A stretch of DNA of 64,000 nucleotides from Flavobacterium sp. ACN2 (GTDB lineage: Bacteria; Bacteroidota; Bacteroidia; Flavobacteriales; Flavobacteriaceae): positions 1-64,000 of the forward strand of contig NZ_MRCM01000021.1 in NCBI RefSeq assembly GCF_002303885.1, in the 5' to 3' direction. The notes below the pieces were generated by a model. That model was given only the letters and a program-made list of their open reading frames with translations. It made no database searches and was not told the origin of the DNA. The stretch's first letter is position 1; each line of letters begins with the position of its first letter. Shown here one piece after another: positions 44,610 through 54,891 of the stretch. The position numbers were made by a program, and so were the translations under genes.

Positions 44610-45236
44610 ATGGAATTATTTATTTACTTATTTGCTGCCTTGTTCTCAGTGCTAAACCCAATTGGAACTGTACCTATTTTTGTCGGATTAACACAACACG
44701 ACTCTCAAAAAGAAAGATCACGAATCTCTCTTTGGACCGCAATCAATGTTTTCATCATATTATTGGTTTCTTATTTCATTGGCCAATATGTTTTAACTTT
44801 TTTCGGAATCAGCATAGACGCCTTAAGAATTGCGGGCGGAATTGTAATTGTAAATTCTGGTTTTTCTTTACTTTCTGGAAAATTCAACAAGAAACGAGGA
44901 ATCAATAAAAAAATTGAAAATGAAGCGCAACACAGAAATGATATTGCATTAACACCTTTAGCAATACCAATGCTTGCTGGCCCTGGATCGATGTCTCTTT
45001 TAATTGCTTTTTATCAAGAGCATCATGAAATAAACGAAATTATAATTTCATCATTAGCGATTCTAGCAATTGCTGTAGCGATTTTTGCTATTTTAAAAAG
45101 CGCTCATTATTTAGCTAGAATTTTAGGAGCATCTGGAATTGTCGCTATTTCAAGAATTGTTGGTTTTATCGTTATTTCTATCGGAATTCAATACATAGTA
45201 AGTGCTATAGTAAATATTATAAAAGGAAATTTTTAA
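44610..45236 (+). CDS. MarC family integral membrane protein
   Basis: A 208-residue protein with six hydrophobic segments. It has LFSVLNPIGTVPIFVGLT near the start, RIAGGIVIVNSGFSLLSGK, and the family segment LTPLAIPMLAGPGSMSLLI at about 117. The family is widespread with unclear role; it does not appear to confer antibiotic resistance despite its name. It is the only clear plus-strand gene and converges on the ctlX gene, sharing a strong bidirectional terminator. Confidence 0.92.
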   Translation: MELFIYLFAALFSVLNPIGTVPIFVGLTQHDSQKERSRISLWTAINVFIILLVSYFIGQYVLTFFGISIDALRIAGGIVIVNSGFSLLSGKFNKKRGINKKIENEAQHRNDIALTPLAIPMLAGPGSMSLLIAFYQEHHEINEIIISSLAILAIAVAIFAILKSAHYLARILGASGIVAISRIVGFIVISIGIQYIVSAIVNIIKGNF

Positions 45237-45251
45237 CTCCAAAATATTCTT

Positions 45252-45297
45252 AAAAAGAAAGGGATAAAATCAAGTATGATTTTATCCCTTTCTTTTT
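45252..45297. terminator. Bidirectional intrinsic terminator between marC and ctlX
   Basis: A perfect 21-bp stem (45252-45272 with 45277-45297) and an AGTA loop. On the plus strand the 3' arm ends in T-rich sequence that continues TATTA; on the minus strand it ends in a T run within the reverse complement of AAAAAGAAA. This suits convergent genes on both sides. Confidence 0.85.
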
Positions 45298-45312
45298 ATT
45301 AGATCTTTTATT

Positions 45313-46248
45313 TTAACTTCTCGGTAAGAAAACTTCCGCCATCATACATCTTGCACTTCCTCCGCCACAAGCTTCAATTGTATCAAGGCTTGAGCTTAAG
45401 ATTTCTGCATGATTTTCCAATTGAGCAATCTGTTTTGGAGTTAAGATCTGGTGTGCAGAAGCACTCATAACAATATATCTCTTATCATCTTTTCCGCGAA
45501 CTTCTAGCATATTTCCTGCAAAATTATTCACTTGGTCTTCTGTTATTAAAATAACTTCCTTTTGATCTTGTTTAAGATTATCCAGAACCATTTTTCGTTC
45601 TTTCTTATCATCGATAGAATCTGCACAAATAACAGCAAAAGTTTCACCTAAACACATCATTACATTAGTATGATAAATTAGTTTACGCTCGCCATCAACC
45701 GTTTGAAAAGCTTCAAAAATAACAGGAGCATAATCAAAATCTTCGCAGAATTCTATAAAAAGCTCTTCATCTGCTCTTGGAGATAGTGCGCAATATGCTT
45801 TTCCATTAGCTCTATCTAACAACAAACTTCCTGTTCCTTCTAAGAAAATGCCATCTTCTTCTGCTGAAGTATAATCCATGATATTAGAAATTTCGAATCC
45901 TTTTTCTTCCAAAGTATCCAAAATATCTTCACGACGTTCTTGACGACGATTTTCAGCAAACATCGGATAAAGTGCTACATCACCATTTTCATGAAATGAA
46001 ACCCAATTGTTTGGAAAAATACTATCAGGAGTATCAGTCTCTAAATTGTCATCAACAACAGTAACATCTACTCCGACTGCTCTTAATTTTTCAACAAAAG
46101 CATCAAATTCCTGTTGTGCTTTAGCATTAACAGTACTTGGTAAAAGTTCGTCTAATACTTTTTGATAATAATTATTTACAGCCGTCTGTTCATTCATCCT
46201 GAATGCAACTGGGCGAATCATTACTATTGCGTTTGTTGTTTGTCTCAT
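45313..46248 (-). CDS. ctlX: Citrulline utilisation hydrolase CtlX-type amidohydrolase
   Basis: A 311-residue pentein-fold protein of the arginine deiminase superfamily. It has VMIRPVAFRMNEQTAVNNYYQ at the N-terminus, IFPNNWVSFHENGDVALYPM, HTNVMMCLGETFAVIC with the catalytic histidine, and the C-terminal catalytic cysteine in CGGGSARCMMAEVF. CtlX enzymes hydrolyse citrulline to ornithine. It follows a second pentein hydrolase gene, suggesting the sequential steps arginine to citrulline to ornithine. Substrate is inference. Confidence 0.85.
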   Translation of the reverse strand: MRQTTNAIVMIRPVAFRMNEQTAVNNYYQKVLDELLPSTVNAKAQQEFDAFVEKLRAVGVDVTVVDDNLETDTPDSIFPNNWVSFHENGDVALYPMFAENRRQERREDILDTLEEKGFEISNIMDYTSAEEDGIFLEGTGSLLLDRANGKAYCALSPRADEELFIEFCEDFDYAPVIFEAFQTVDGERKLIYHTNVMMCLGETFAVICADSIDDKKERKMVLDNLKQDQKEVILITEDQVNNFAGNMLEVRGKDDKRYIVMSASAHQILTPKQIAQLENHAEILSSSLDTIEACGGGSARCMMAEVFLPRS

Positions 46249-46271
46249 TTTTTATATTTTTTTTGTTTCAC

Positions 46272-46326
46272 GTTTCAAGCTTCAGGTTTCACGTCTTGCA
46301 AAAATTTGAAATCTGAAACTTGAAAC
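46272..46326. repeat. Intergenic imperfect palindrome of GTTTCA-type repeats
   Basis: Arms at 46272-46291 and 46307-46326 are reverse complements at 18 of 20 positions, around a 15-base loop. The left side also reads as degenerate 7-mer units around GTTTCA. It fills most of the 90-base gap between the two pentein hydrolase genes. It resembles dispersed intergenic repeats rather than a terminator, because no T-run follows. Confidence 0.6.
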
Positions 46327-46338
46327 AAAAAACTATTT

Positions 46339-47253
46339 TTACTCTCTAATTAATGGAAGCGTTGAACATCTTAACAAACCTTCTTGCTTTGAAATTTCAG
46401 CATATGGAATTTCTTCAACAGTAAAACCATTTTCACGAAGCCAATTATTCAATCTCGTGAAATTCTTTTCAGAAACCACCACATTTTCATCAATTGAAAA
46501 TACATTCGAAAACATATTATACATTTCGTTTCTTTCAATATGAAATAGATTTTCTTTTCCGAAAAGCTTCACTAAATAAAGATAATCTGCCTCCTCTCGA
46601 AAGCCTCTTTTATAAATAATACCTTTATTTTTTCCAACGGGCTGGAAACAACAATCCAAATGTAACGCATTATCTCTTGCTTCTAATTTAGATTTTACCA
46701 AATCAAATTCTTTTACAATCTTATTAGGAAATAACGATTTGATATAGTTTACACCATGCATATTGGTTCTTGCTGTAATGTAGTCTTTATAATCACTTCC
46801 TTTATAAGTTCCGATAAAAATATGATCATTCCAAAGCATCACATCTCCTCCTTCAATATGAACTTCTTCTGGAGGACGAACCACTTTTAATGGATCTATC
46901 TGATCAATTACATATTGAATAGCATCTAATTCGCGTTCTCTATCTGGAAGAATATTCGATTTCACAAAGATATCATCAATTACGAATCCAATATCTCTTG
47001 CAAAAATCTGATTGTAGTTTTCAATCATCTCCGGACGATAAACTGTAACATCATATTTCTGAAAAACAGCATTAAAAGCATCCATTTCAGCAACCATATC
47101 TTTTTCTAAAGGATAAGTTCCCGCCTTAATATGTTCCAATGATTTAGGATCATAAGCCTCTTCTATAGTTGGAGTTGGTCCATTATGAACAGCAGAACCC
47201 AAAACTACAGCACGAAGTCGAGACGTTTCGTTCTTTACATTTAATTGCAACAT
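46339..47253 (-). CDS. Arginine deiminase / dimethylargininase-family hydrolase
   Basis: A 304-residue pentein-fold protein with VVLGSAVHNGPTPTIEE, ARDIGFVIDDIFVKSN, EVHIEGGDVMLWND, the catalytic histidine in NALHLDCCFQPVGKN, and the catalytic cysteine in LLRCSTLPLIRE near the end. It belongs with DDAH and amidinotransferase-like enzymes acting on arginine or methylated arginine. Its neighbour ctlX would use citrulline. It has its own -7 element directly after the gltA terminator. Confidence 0.8.
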   Translation of the reverse strand: MLQLNVKNETSRLRAVVLGSAVHNGPTPTIEEAYDPKSLEHIKAGTYPLEKDMVAEMDAFNAVFQKYDVTVYRPEMIENYNQIFARDIGFVIDDIFVKSNILPDRERELDAIQYVIDQIDPLKVVRPPEEVHIEGGDVMLWNDHIFIGTYKGSDYKDYITARTNMHGVNYIKSLFPNKIVKEFDLVKSKLEARDNALHLDCCFQPVGKNKGIIYKRGFREEADYLYLVKLFGKENLFHIERNEMYNMFSNVFSIDENVVVSEKNFTRLNNWLRENGFTVEEIPYAEISKQEGLLRCSTLPLIRE

Positions 47254-47272
47254 AACTCTATTGTATTTTGAG

Positions 47273-47280
47273 CAAATATA
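47273..47280 (-). promoter_or_regulatory. -7 element candidate for the arginine hydrolase gene
   Basis: TATATTTG on the minus strand is an exact match to TAnnTTTG, 20 bases before the start codon and directly downstream of the gltA terminator, where a new promoter is expected. No TTG lies at the right distance because the terminator stem occupies that region. Confidence 0.35.
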
Positions 47281-47309
47281 AAAAAAGCTTCACAGTTAAG
47301 TGAAGCTTT
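47278..47309 (-). terminator. Intrinsic terminator after gltA
   Basis: A 10-bp stem (AAAGCTTCAC at 47284-47293 with its complement at 47300-47309) and a 6-base loop begins about six bases after the gltA stop. On the minus strand the stem ends in a T-run. The plus side is also T-rich after the stem, so it may stop transcription from both directions. Confidence 0.75.
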
Positions 47310-47315
47310 CGTTTT

Positions 47316-48593
47316 TTATTTATTAGACTTAAACTCTCGTAAAGGATGTCCTGTATAAATTTGTCTTGGTCTTCCAATTGGTTCTTTGTTTTCACGCATT
47401 TCTTTCCATTGCGCAATCCAACCAGGCAGTCTTCCAATTGCAAACATAACAGTAAACATATCAGTTGGAATTCCTAAAGCTCTGTAGATAATTCCAGAGT
47501 AGAAATCAACGTTTGGATATAAGTTTCTTGCTTTGAAGTATTCGTCTTCAAGTGCAGCTTTTTCTAATTTTCTTGCGATATCTAAAATCGGATCTTCAAC
47601 ACCTAAAGTCTCTAATACTTCTGTTGCTGCTTTTTTGATAATTTTAGCTCTTGGATCAAAGTTTTTGTAAACTCTGTGTCCGAATCCCATTAAACGGAAA
47701 GGATCATTTTTGTCTTTTGCTTTTGCTAAGAATTTATCTGTATCTCCGCCATCTTTATTAATTTCTTCAAGCATTTCAAGTACAGCTTGGTTTGCTCCAC
47801 CGTGAAGTGGCCCCCATAAAGCTGAAACTCCTGCAGATACCGAAGCAAATAAACCTGCGTGAGAAGAACCTACCATTCTAACAGTAGATGTAGAACAGTT
47901 TTGTTCATGATCTGCGTGAAGAATAAATAATTTATCTAAAGCATTTACGATTACTGGATTTGCAGCATAAGGACCAGTAGGCAATTTAAACATTAATTGC
48001 ATAAAGCTTTCTACATATCCTTTTGTATTATCGTAGTAGTTTAAAGGATAACCCATAGATTTTCTATAAGTCCATGTAGCAATTACAAGAAACTTTGCCA
48101 TTGTTTTACAAATAGCCTCGTACATTTCTTTTTCATTATCAACATTAACTGCTTTAGGGTTAAATGCTGTTAAAGCACTAGTTAAAGCAGATAACACTCC
48201 CATTGGGTGAGCCGTTTTAGGAAAACCGTCAATGATATTTTTCATTTCTTCGTTTACCAAAGAATGCTTTTTGATACCATTTTCAAAATCTTCTAATTGT
48301 GAAGCTGTAGGCAATTCACCAAAAATCAAAAGATAAGATACTTCTAAGAAATTAGCTTTTTCTGCAAGATCTTCGATTGAGTATCCTCTGTAACGTAAAA
48401 TTCCTTCTTCTCCGTCTAGGAAAGTGATTTCGCTTGTACAAGACCCTGAATTTTTATAACCAGGATCAAGTGTTATAAAACCTGTTAAATCACGTAATTT
48501 GTTAATATCGATAGCTGATTCGTTTTCGCTTCCTGTGATTACTGGAAGCTCAATCTTTTTACCATCTATTTCTAATGTAGCTATTTTTGACAT
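47316..48593 (-). CDS. gltA: Citrate synthase
   Basis: A 425-residue citrate synthase condensing oxaloacetate and acetyl-CoA at the start of the TCA cycle. It has ITFLDGEEGILRYRGYSIEDLA near the N-terminus, HADHEQNCSTSTVRMVGSS with a catalytic histidine, GPLHGGANQAVLEML, GFGHRVYKNFDPRAK and the catalytic aspartate in NVDFYSGI. It is the ordinary bacterial type I length. The ATG at 48591-48593 (MSKIATLEI) is chosen; a start 13 codons earlier would add a non-homologous leader. Confidence 0.97.
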   Translation of the reverse strand: MSKIATLEIDGKKIELPVITGSENESAIDINKLRDLTGFITLDPGYKNSGSCTSEITFLDGEEGILRYRGYSIEDLAEKANFLEVSYLLIFGELPTASQLEDFENGIKKHSLVNEEMKNIIDGFPKTAHPMGVLSALTSALTAFNPKAVNVDNEKEMYEAICKTMAKFLVIATWTYRKSMGYPLNYYDNTKGYVESFMQLMFKLPTGPYAANPVIVNALDKLFILHADHEQNCSTSTVRMVGSSHAGLFASVSAGVSALWGPLHGGANQAVLEMLEEINKDGGDTDKFLAKAKDKNDPFRLMGFGHRVYKNFDPRAKIIKKAATEVLETLGVEDPILDIARKLEKAALEDEYFKARNLYPNVDFYSGIIYRALGIPTDMFTVMFAIGRLPGWIAQWKEMRENKEPIGRPRQIYTGHPLREFKSNK

Positions 48594-48629
48594 AATATAC
48601 TGGAAATAATTCTTTAAATAATAATTTAT

Positions 48630-48637
48630 CAAATCTA
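48630..48637 (-). promoter_or_regulatory. -7 element candidate for gltA
   Basis: TAGATTTG matches TAnnTTTG on the minus strand, 36 bases before the gltA start and just after the eno terminator. No TTG at the usual -33 spacing is visible. Confidence 0.35.
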
Positions 48638-48689
48638 ATGAATTTAAGACTAATTAAAAAAAGAATACTGCTATGAATTTGTTAAAACT

Positions 48690-48725
48690 CCAAAAAAAAA
48701 CCATTCATTAAAAAATGAATGGTTT
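48690..48725 (-). terminator. Intrinsic terminator after eno
   Basis: A perfect 12-bp stem (48698-48709 with 48714-48725) has an AAAA loop and is followed on the minus strand by a T-run (48697-48692). It lies 21 bases past the eno stop and cleanly separates eno from gltA. Confidence 0.85.
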
Positions 48726-48746
48726 ATCTTAATATATCTCTTATGA

Positions 48747-50051
<1,305 letters not shown>

Positions 50052-50150
50052 TTATTAATAAATTATATTTTTTTTTCGAAATTATAAAAATATTTAATAC
50101 TATAAACGCATTGTAGTCATTAAACACCTTTATTTATTAACTACATCGTT

Positions 50151-51260
50151 TTAGGCTTTGTCGCTTTTAATATTCTCTACAAATTGGTCAAACAAATATG
50201 ACGAATCGTGTGGTCCTGGACTAGCTTCTGGGTGATACTGAACTGAGAAACAATTTTTATTCTTCATCCTCATTCCTGCCACAGTACCATCATTCAAGTG
50301 AACATGAGTAATTTGTAATTCTGGATGATTTTCCAATTGCTCTCTCTTAACAGCAAAACCGTGGTTTTGAGATGTTATTTCACCTTTACCTGTAATAAGA
50401 TTTTTTACTGGGTGGTTAATCCCTCGGTGTCCATTAAACATCTTATAAGTTTCAACTCCATTAGCCAAACCAATTACTTGATGCCCCAAACAGATCCCGA
50501 ATAAAGGTCTATCTTCAGCAAGAATTTTCTTTGCTACTTCTATCGCACCAAATAAAGGATCTGGATCCCCAGGTCCATTTGACAAGAAAAACCCATCTGG
50601 ATTAAACGAATTTAAATCCTCATAAGTTGAGTTGTACGGAAAAACTTTAATGTAGCAATCTCTCTTAGCAAGATTTCTTAAAATATTCTTTTTAATTCCA
50701 AGATCTAAAGCTGATATTTTATAAGTAGCATTTTCGTCGCCAAAGAAATATGGTTCTTTAGTTGAAACTTTAGAAGCCAATTCCAAACCTTCCATATTAG
50801 GAACATTAGCCAACTCTTTTTTCAAATCCTCGATTGAAGTTCCATCTGTACAAATTACTGCATTCATAGCACCATTATCTCGAATGTAGCTTACAAGTGC
50901 ACGCGTATCAACATCAGAAATACAGATTAAATTTTGTTTAGCAAAATAATCCTCTAAACTTCCCGAAGCATTTTCTCTAGAATAATTAAAACTAAAGTTT
51001 TTACAAACTAAACCGGCAATTTTAATACTATCAGATTCAACTTCAGAATCATTAACACCATAGTTTCCGATATGTGTATTTGTAGCAACCATTATTTGCC
51101 CAAAATAAGAAGGATCAGTAAAAATTTCCTGATACCCAGTCATCCCTGTGTTAAAACAAACTTCACCAAAAGTTTTACCGCTAATCCCGATAGATTTTCC
51201 GTGAAAGATTGTTCCGTCACTAAGTAATAAAATGGCGCTTTGTCGTGTTGTGTATTTCAT
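50151..51260 (-). CDS. carA: Carbamoyl-phosphate synthase small subunit
   Basis: A 369-residue glutamine amidotransferase subunit that releases ammonia from glutamine for CarB, in arginine and pyrimidine synthesis. The N-terminal half contains GKTFGEVCFNTGMTGYQEIFTDPSY; the class I GATase half has the catalytic cysteine in FGICLGHQVIGLA and the His-Glu pair in VQYHPEASPGPHD. The expected partner carB is not next to it. A consensus promoter lies 73 bases upstream. Confidence 0.97.
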   Translation of the reverse strand: MKYTTRQSAILLLSDGTIFHGKSIGISGKTFGEVCFNTGMTGYQEIFTDPSYFGQIMVATNTHIGNYGVNDSEVESDSIKIAGLVCKNFSFNYSRENASGSLEDYFAKQNLICISDVDTRALVSYIRDNGAMNAVICTDGTSIEDLKKELANVPNMEGLELASKVSTKEPYFFGDENATYKISALDLGIKKNILRNLAKRDCYIKVFPYNSTYEDLNSFNPDGFFLSNGPGDPDPLFGAIEVAKKILAEDRPLFGICLGHQVIGLANGVETYKMFNGHRGINHPVKNLITGKGEITSQNHGFAVKREQLENHPELQITHVHLNDGTVAGMRMKNKNCFSVQYHPEASPGPHDSSYLFDQFVENIKSDKA

Positions 51261-51332
51261 TATTTAATTTGTATTGTTTTTTAATCAAGTTATAAAACCA
51301 AAATATAGGTTTTAAGTGTAATTAGAATTTTG

Positions 51333-51363
51333 CAAATTTACTTCTTTAAAATAGCCCCTCCAA
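51333..51363 (-). promoter_or_regulatory. Flavobacterium-type promoter of carA
   Basis: TTG (51363-51361), a spacer of 20 bases and TAAATTTG (51340-51333) on the minus strand match the Bacteroidota consensus. Transcription should begin near 51326, giving a leader of about 65 nt. Confidence 0.55.
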
Positions 51364-51431
51364 GATTTTTTAAAACTTTCATCGGTAAAAATAAAACCTA
51401 TCATTTTAAATAAGTTACATTTTTACGGTTT

Positions 51432-51477
51432 CAAAAAAATCAAAAAAAAAGGATAAACTAAAAATTAGTTTATCCTT
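51432..51477 (-). terminator. Intrinsic terminator at the end of the ribosomal operon (after rplQ)
   Basis: A perfect 12-bp stem (51449-51460 with 51466-51477) is followed on the minus strand by T-rich sequence (the complement of the A-runs at 51432-51448). It lies 29 bases past the rplQ stop and marks the end of the S10-spc-alpha cluster. Confidence 0.85.
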
Positions 51478-51505
51478 GATCTCTATAGAATGATTACTTT
51501 CATAA

Positions 51506-51997
51506 TTATTCAGAAGCTTCAGTAGTCGTTTCTGTTTCAGCAGCAGGAGCTTCTGGAGCAGCAGTTTCAGCTTTTTTAGCTTTACCACCACGACGGCTTT
51601 TCGCTTTTTTAACTTCTTTTTTACCTCCGTTGTAAAGTTCATTAAAATCTACAAGTTCGATCATTGCCATATCAGCATTATCTCCCAAACGATTTCCAAC
51701 TTTAATGATACGAGTGTATCCACCTGGACGGTCTCCAACTTTAGCAGCCACATCTCTGAACAAGTCAGTTACAGCATATTTGCTACGTAGGTAAGCAAAA
51801 ACAATACGACGATTATGAGTCGTATCTTCTTTTGATTTAGTGATTAAAGGCTCAACGAATTGTTTAAGCGCTTTAGCTTTAGCAACAGTAGTGTTAATAC
51901 GTTTGTGCTCAATAAGAGAACAAGCCATATTAGCCAACATAGCTTTTCTATGTCCAGTCTGTCTGCTTAAGTGGTTGAATTTTTTTCCGTGTCTCAT
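51506..51997 (-). CDS. rplQ: 50S ribosomal protein L17
   Basis: A 163-residue L17 with [33 protein letters not shown], the conserved N-terminus, and [23 protein letters not shown]. After residue about 125 there is a basic stretch and then an acidic Ala/Glu/Thr tail not present in the E. coli protein (127 residues). Such extensions are typical of Bacteroidota. It is the last gene of the operon. Confidence 0.97.
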   Translation of the reverse strand: MRHGKKFNHLSRQTGHRKAMLANMACSLIEHKRINTTVAKAKALKQFVEPLITKSKEDTTHNRRIVFAYLRSKYAVTDLFRDVAAKVGDRPGGYTRIIKVGNRLGDNADMAMIELVDFNELYNGGKKEVKKAKSRRGGKAKKAETAAPEAPAAETETTTEASE

Positions 51998-52059
51998 GAC
52001 GTGTTTTTTTTATCTTCATCTTGCTACAATCCACTATGGAGAGCAAAATATGAAGTAAA

Positions 52060-53052
52060 TTATTCTTTATCTAATTTGTATTTAGCTAAATCCATTCCAA
52101 AAGTTAAATTCTTCACTGCAACAAGTTCATCAAGTTCAGTTAAAGATTTTTTACCAAAATTACGGAATTTCATTAGGTCATTTTTATTGAACGATACTAA
52201 ATCACCAAGTGTATCAACTTCAGCCGCTTTCAAGCAATTTAATGCTCTCACAGATAAATCCATATCAACAAGCTTAGTTTTAAGCAATTGTCTCATATGC
52301 AATGACTCTTCATCATACGATTCTGTTTGTGCAATTTCGTCAGCCTCAAGTGTAATTCTTTCATCAGAAAACAACATGAAATGGTGAATTAAAACTTTAG
52401 CAGCTTCAGTAAGAGCATCTTTTGGATTAATAGATCCATCAGTTTTAATTTCAAAAACTAATTTTTCGTAATCTGTTTTTTGCTCTACACGGAAATTTTC
52501 GATTGCATATTTTACATTTTTTACCGGAGTAAAAATAGAATCTGTAAAAATTGTTCCAATTGCAGCATTCTGTTTTTTGTTCTCTTCAGCAGGAACGTAT
52601 CCTCTACCTTTCTCGATTGTTAAATCGAAGTTCAATTTGATTTTAGAATCTAAATTACAGATAACAAGGTCTGGATTCAAAACTTGAAAACCTGAGATAA
52701 ATTTTTGAAAATCACCTGCTGTTAATTGATCTTTACCAGAAACAGAAATAGTAACTGATTCATTATCGATATCTTCAATCTGACGTTTGAAACGTACTTG
52801 TTTAAGATTAAGGATAATTTCGGTAACATCCTCAACAACACCTGAAATAGTAGAAAACTCATGATCTACACCTTCGATACGAACAGATGTAATTGCATAA
52901 CCTTCTAACGCTGAAAGCAAAACTCTTCTAAGTGCATTACCAACTGTCAATCCGTAACCAGGTTCTAAAGGTCTAAACTCAAATTTACCTTCAAAATCGG
53001 TTGAATCGATCATGATAACTTTATCGGGCTTTTGAAAATTAAATATTGCCAT
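52060..53052 (-). CDS. rpoA: RNA polymerase alpha subunit
   Basis: A 330-residue alpha subunit. The N-terminal domain has [32 protein letters not shown] for dimer formation and beta/beta-prime binding, and the C-terminal domain has [40 protein letters not shown] for DNA and activator contact. It follows rpsD by 21 bases, in the usual alpha-operon order. Confidence 0.98.
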   Translation of the reverse strand: MAIFNFQKPDKVIMIDSTDFEGKFEFRPLEPGYGLTVGNALRRVLLSALEGYAITSVRIEGVDHEFSTISGVVEDVTEIILNLKQVRFKRQIEDIDNESVTISVSGKDQLTAGDFQKFISGFQVLNPDLVICNLDSKIKLNFDLTIEKGRGYVPAEENKKQNAAIGTIFTDSIFTPVKNVKYAIENFRVEQKTDYEKLVFEIKTDGSINPKDALTEAAKVLIHHFMLFSDERITLEADEIAQTESYDEESLHMRQLLKTKLVDMDLSVRALNCLKAAEVDTLGDLVSFNKNDLMKFRNFGKKSLTELDELVAVKNLTFGMDLAKYKLDKE

Positions 53053-53073
53053 AAATTTCGACTAAGTCAATTA

Positions 53074-53679
53074 TTATTTGTTGTACAACTCTACGATTAA
53101 TTGTTCTTTAATGTTTTCTGGAATTTGAAGTCTCGCAGGTACAGAAACGAAAGTTCCTTCTTTAAGATCATTGTTCCAAGTAATCCATTCATAAACATGA
53201 CTTGAATTTGATAAAGAACGTTCGATAGCTTCTAAAGATTTAGATTTTTCACGAACTGCAACTTTATCACCAGGCTTAAGGTGGTAAGAAGGAATATTAA
53301 CAACCTCTCCATTTACAGTAACGTGTCTGTGAGAAACGATTTGACGCGCACCTCTTCTAGATGGAGCAATTCCCATTCTAAAAACAACATTATCTAATCT
53401 TGCTTCGCATAATTGTAATAAAACTTCACCAGTTACTCCTTTAGTCGCTGATGCTTTTTCGAATAAATTTCTGAATTGTTTTTCTAAAATTCCATAAGAA
53501 TATTTAGCTTTTTGCTTTTCCATTAACTGAACAGCGTACTCAGATTTTTTTCCTCTTTTTTTAGCCATCCCGTGTTGTCCAGGTGGGTAATTTCTTTTTT
53601 CGAAAGATTTATCATCTCCGAAGATTGCCTCGCCAAATTTACGAGCGATTTTGGTTTTAGGACCAGTATATCTTGCCAT
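53074..53679 (-). CDS. rpsD: 30S ribosomal protein S4
   Basis: A 201-residue S4 with [39 protein letters not shown] and an S4 RNA-binding domain ([45 protein letters not shown]). S4 starts 30S assembly and in several bacteria represses its own operon by binding mRNA. The gap before this gene holds a long stem-loop that could serve such control. Confidence 0.98.
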   Translation of the reverse strand: MARYTGPKTKIARKFGEAIFGDDKSFEKRNYPPGQHGMAKKRGKKSEYAVQLMEKQKAKYSYGILEKQFRNLFEKASATKGVTGEVLLQLCEARLDNVVFRMGIAPSRRGARQIVSHRHVTVNGEVVNIPSYHLKPGDKVAVREKSKSLEAIERSLSNSSHVYEWITWNNDLKEGTFVSVPARLQIPENIKEQLIVELYNK

Positions 53680-53680
53680 T

Positions 53681-53747
53681 TTAAAAAAAATTTAAGGTAG
53701 AAATTATGAATTCAGGTCTAATCCTTCGATAATCTATGTTCTACCTT
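53681..53747 (-). promoter_or_regulatory. Stem-loop leader with T-run before rpsD
   Basis: AAGGTAGAA (53747-53739) pairs with TTCTACCTT (53702-53694), extended inside by ATTAT/ATAAT, and the stem is followed by a run of eight T just before the rpsD ATG. The form resembles an attenuator or S4-binding leader within the operon. Confidence 0.45.
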
Positions 53748-53770
53748 GTTTATACTATAAAAATAAAAAA

Positions 53771-54154
53771 TTAAACTCTACGTCTTTTCGGAGGACGACA
53801 TCCGTTGTGAGGCATTGGAGTAACATCAATAATTTCTGTAACTTCAATTCCACCGTTATGAATAGAACGGATAGCAGACTCACGTCCGTTACCTGGTCCT
53901 TTTACATAAACTTTCACTTTTTTAAGTCCTGCCTCAAGTGCTACTTTAGCGCAATCTTCTGCTGCCATTTGAGCTGCATAAGGAGTGTTCTTTTTAGAAC
54001 CTCTGAAACCCATTTTACCAGCTGAAGACCAAGAGATAACTTCACCTTTCTTATTAGTCAAAGAAATAATAATGTTATTAAAAGTGGCAGAAATATGAGC
54101 CTCACCCGTTGATTCAACGATAACTTTACGTTTTTTTGCAGTTGCTTTAGCCAT
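53771..54154 (-). CDS. rpsK: 30S ribosomal protein S11
   Basis: A 127-residue S11 with [44 protein letters not shown] and the conserved C-terminus [15 protein letters not shown]. It contacts mRNA and 16S rRNA in the platform. It follows rpsM by 8 bases and is separated from rpsD by a structured 91-base gap. Confidence 0.98.
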   Translation of the reverse strand: MAKATAKKRKVIVESTGEAHISATFNNIIISLTNKKGEVISWSSAGKMGFRGSKKNTPYAAQMAAEDCAKVALEAGLKKVKVYVKGPGNGRESAIRSIHNGGIEVTEIIDVTPMPHNGCRPPKRRRV

Positions 54155-54162
54155 ATTACTTA

Positions 54163-54537
54163 TTATTTAGTTGCTTTTTTCTTGTTAGCAACAGTTTTTC
54201 TTTTACCTTTTCTTGTTCTTGAGTTGTTTTTAGTTCTTTGTCCTCTTAATGGAAGACCAGATCTATGACGAATACCTCTGTAACATCCGATATCCATTAA
54301 ACGTTTAATGTTTAAAGAAATTTCAGAACGTAATTCTCCTTCAATTTTGTAAAATGAAACAGCTTCACGAATTGCTCCGATTTCATCATCATTCCAATCT
54401 TGAACTTTTTTATCTTGGCTAACTTGAGCTTTTTCCAAAATCTCGATAGCTCTACTTTTTCCTAATCCGAAGATGTGGGTAAGTGCAATAACACCTCTTT
54501 TGTTTTTTGGGATATCTACCCCTGCTATTCTTGCCAT
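54163..54537 (-). CDS. rpsM: 30S ribosomal protein S13
   Basis: A 124-residue S13 with [33 protein letters not shown], the H2TH-type core, and [35 protein letters not shown] as the basic tail contacting the P-site tRNA and rRNA. It follows rpmJ by two bases. Confidence 0.98.
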   Translation of the reverse strand: MARIAGVDIPKNKRGVIALTHIFGLGKSRAIEILEKAQVSQDKKVQDWNDDEIGAIREAVSFYKIEGELRSEISLNIKRLMDIGCYRGIRHRSGLPLRGQRTKNNSRTRKGKRKTVANKKKATK

Positions 54538-54539
54538 AA

Positions 54540-54656
54540 TTATCCTTGTCTTTGTTTAAATCTAGGATTCTTTTTGTTTATTACGTACAGTCTCCCTTTT
54601 CTACGCACGATAATGCACTCGGCACTTCTCTTTTTTACTGATGCTCTAACTTTCAT
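54540..54656 (-). CDS. rpmJ: 50S ribosomal protein L36
   Basis: A 38-codon gene translated directly from the sequence: it begins [14 protein letters not shown] and ends [10 protein letters not shown] with stop TAA at 54540-54542. It has a single cysteine rather than the zinc-binding set, so it is the zinc-independent form usual in Bacteroidota. It lies between infA and rpsM, the standard order. Confidence 0.95.
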
Positions 54657-54668
54657 AGTGAATATCCT

Positions 54669-54884
54669 TTAATATCGATAAGTAATTCTTGCTTTTGACA
54701 AATCGTAAGGACTCATTTCTAGTTTCACTTTATCACCAGGTAATAATTTGATGTAATGCATTCGCATTTTACCAGAAATATGAGCAATTACAATATGTCC
54801 ATTTTCTAACTCTACACGGAACATCGCATTTGATAATGCTTCAATGATTGATCCGTCTTGTTCTATTGCTGATTGTTTTGCCAT
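54669..54884 (-). CDS. infA: Translation initiation factor IF-1
   Basis: A 71-residue OB-fold protein: [63 protein letters not shown] in pieces is the standard bacterial IF-1. It binds the A site of the 30S subunit at initiation. It lies between secY and rpmJ. Confidence 0.98.
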   Translation of the reverse strand: MAKQSAIEQDGSIIEALSNAMFRVELENGHIVIAHISGKMRMHYIKLLPGDKVKLEMSPYDLSKARITYRY

Positions 54885-54891
54885 AAATATA

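Noticed and set aside
51415-51642. Lys/Leu-rich 75-codon frame overlapping the end of rplQ
   Set aside because: It is a frame shadow of the rplQ tail running into the terminator, with a biased composition and no family match.
51971-52387. 138-codon open frame on the plus strand opposite rpoA
   Set aside because: It lies almost wholly antisense to rpoA, is low in recognisable motifs and rich in serine as expected for a shadow of rpoA codons.
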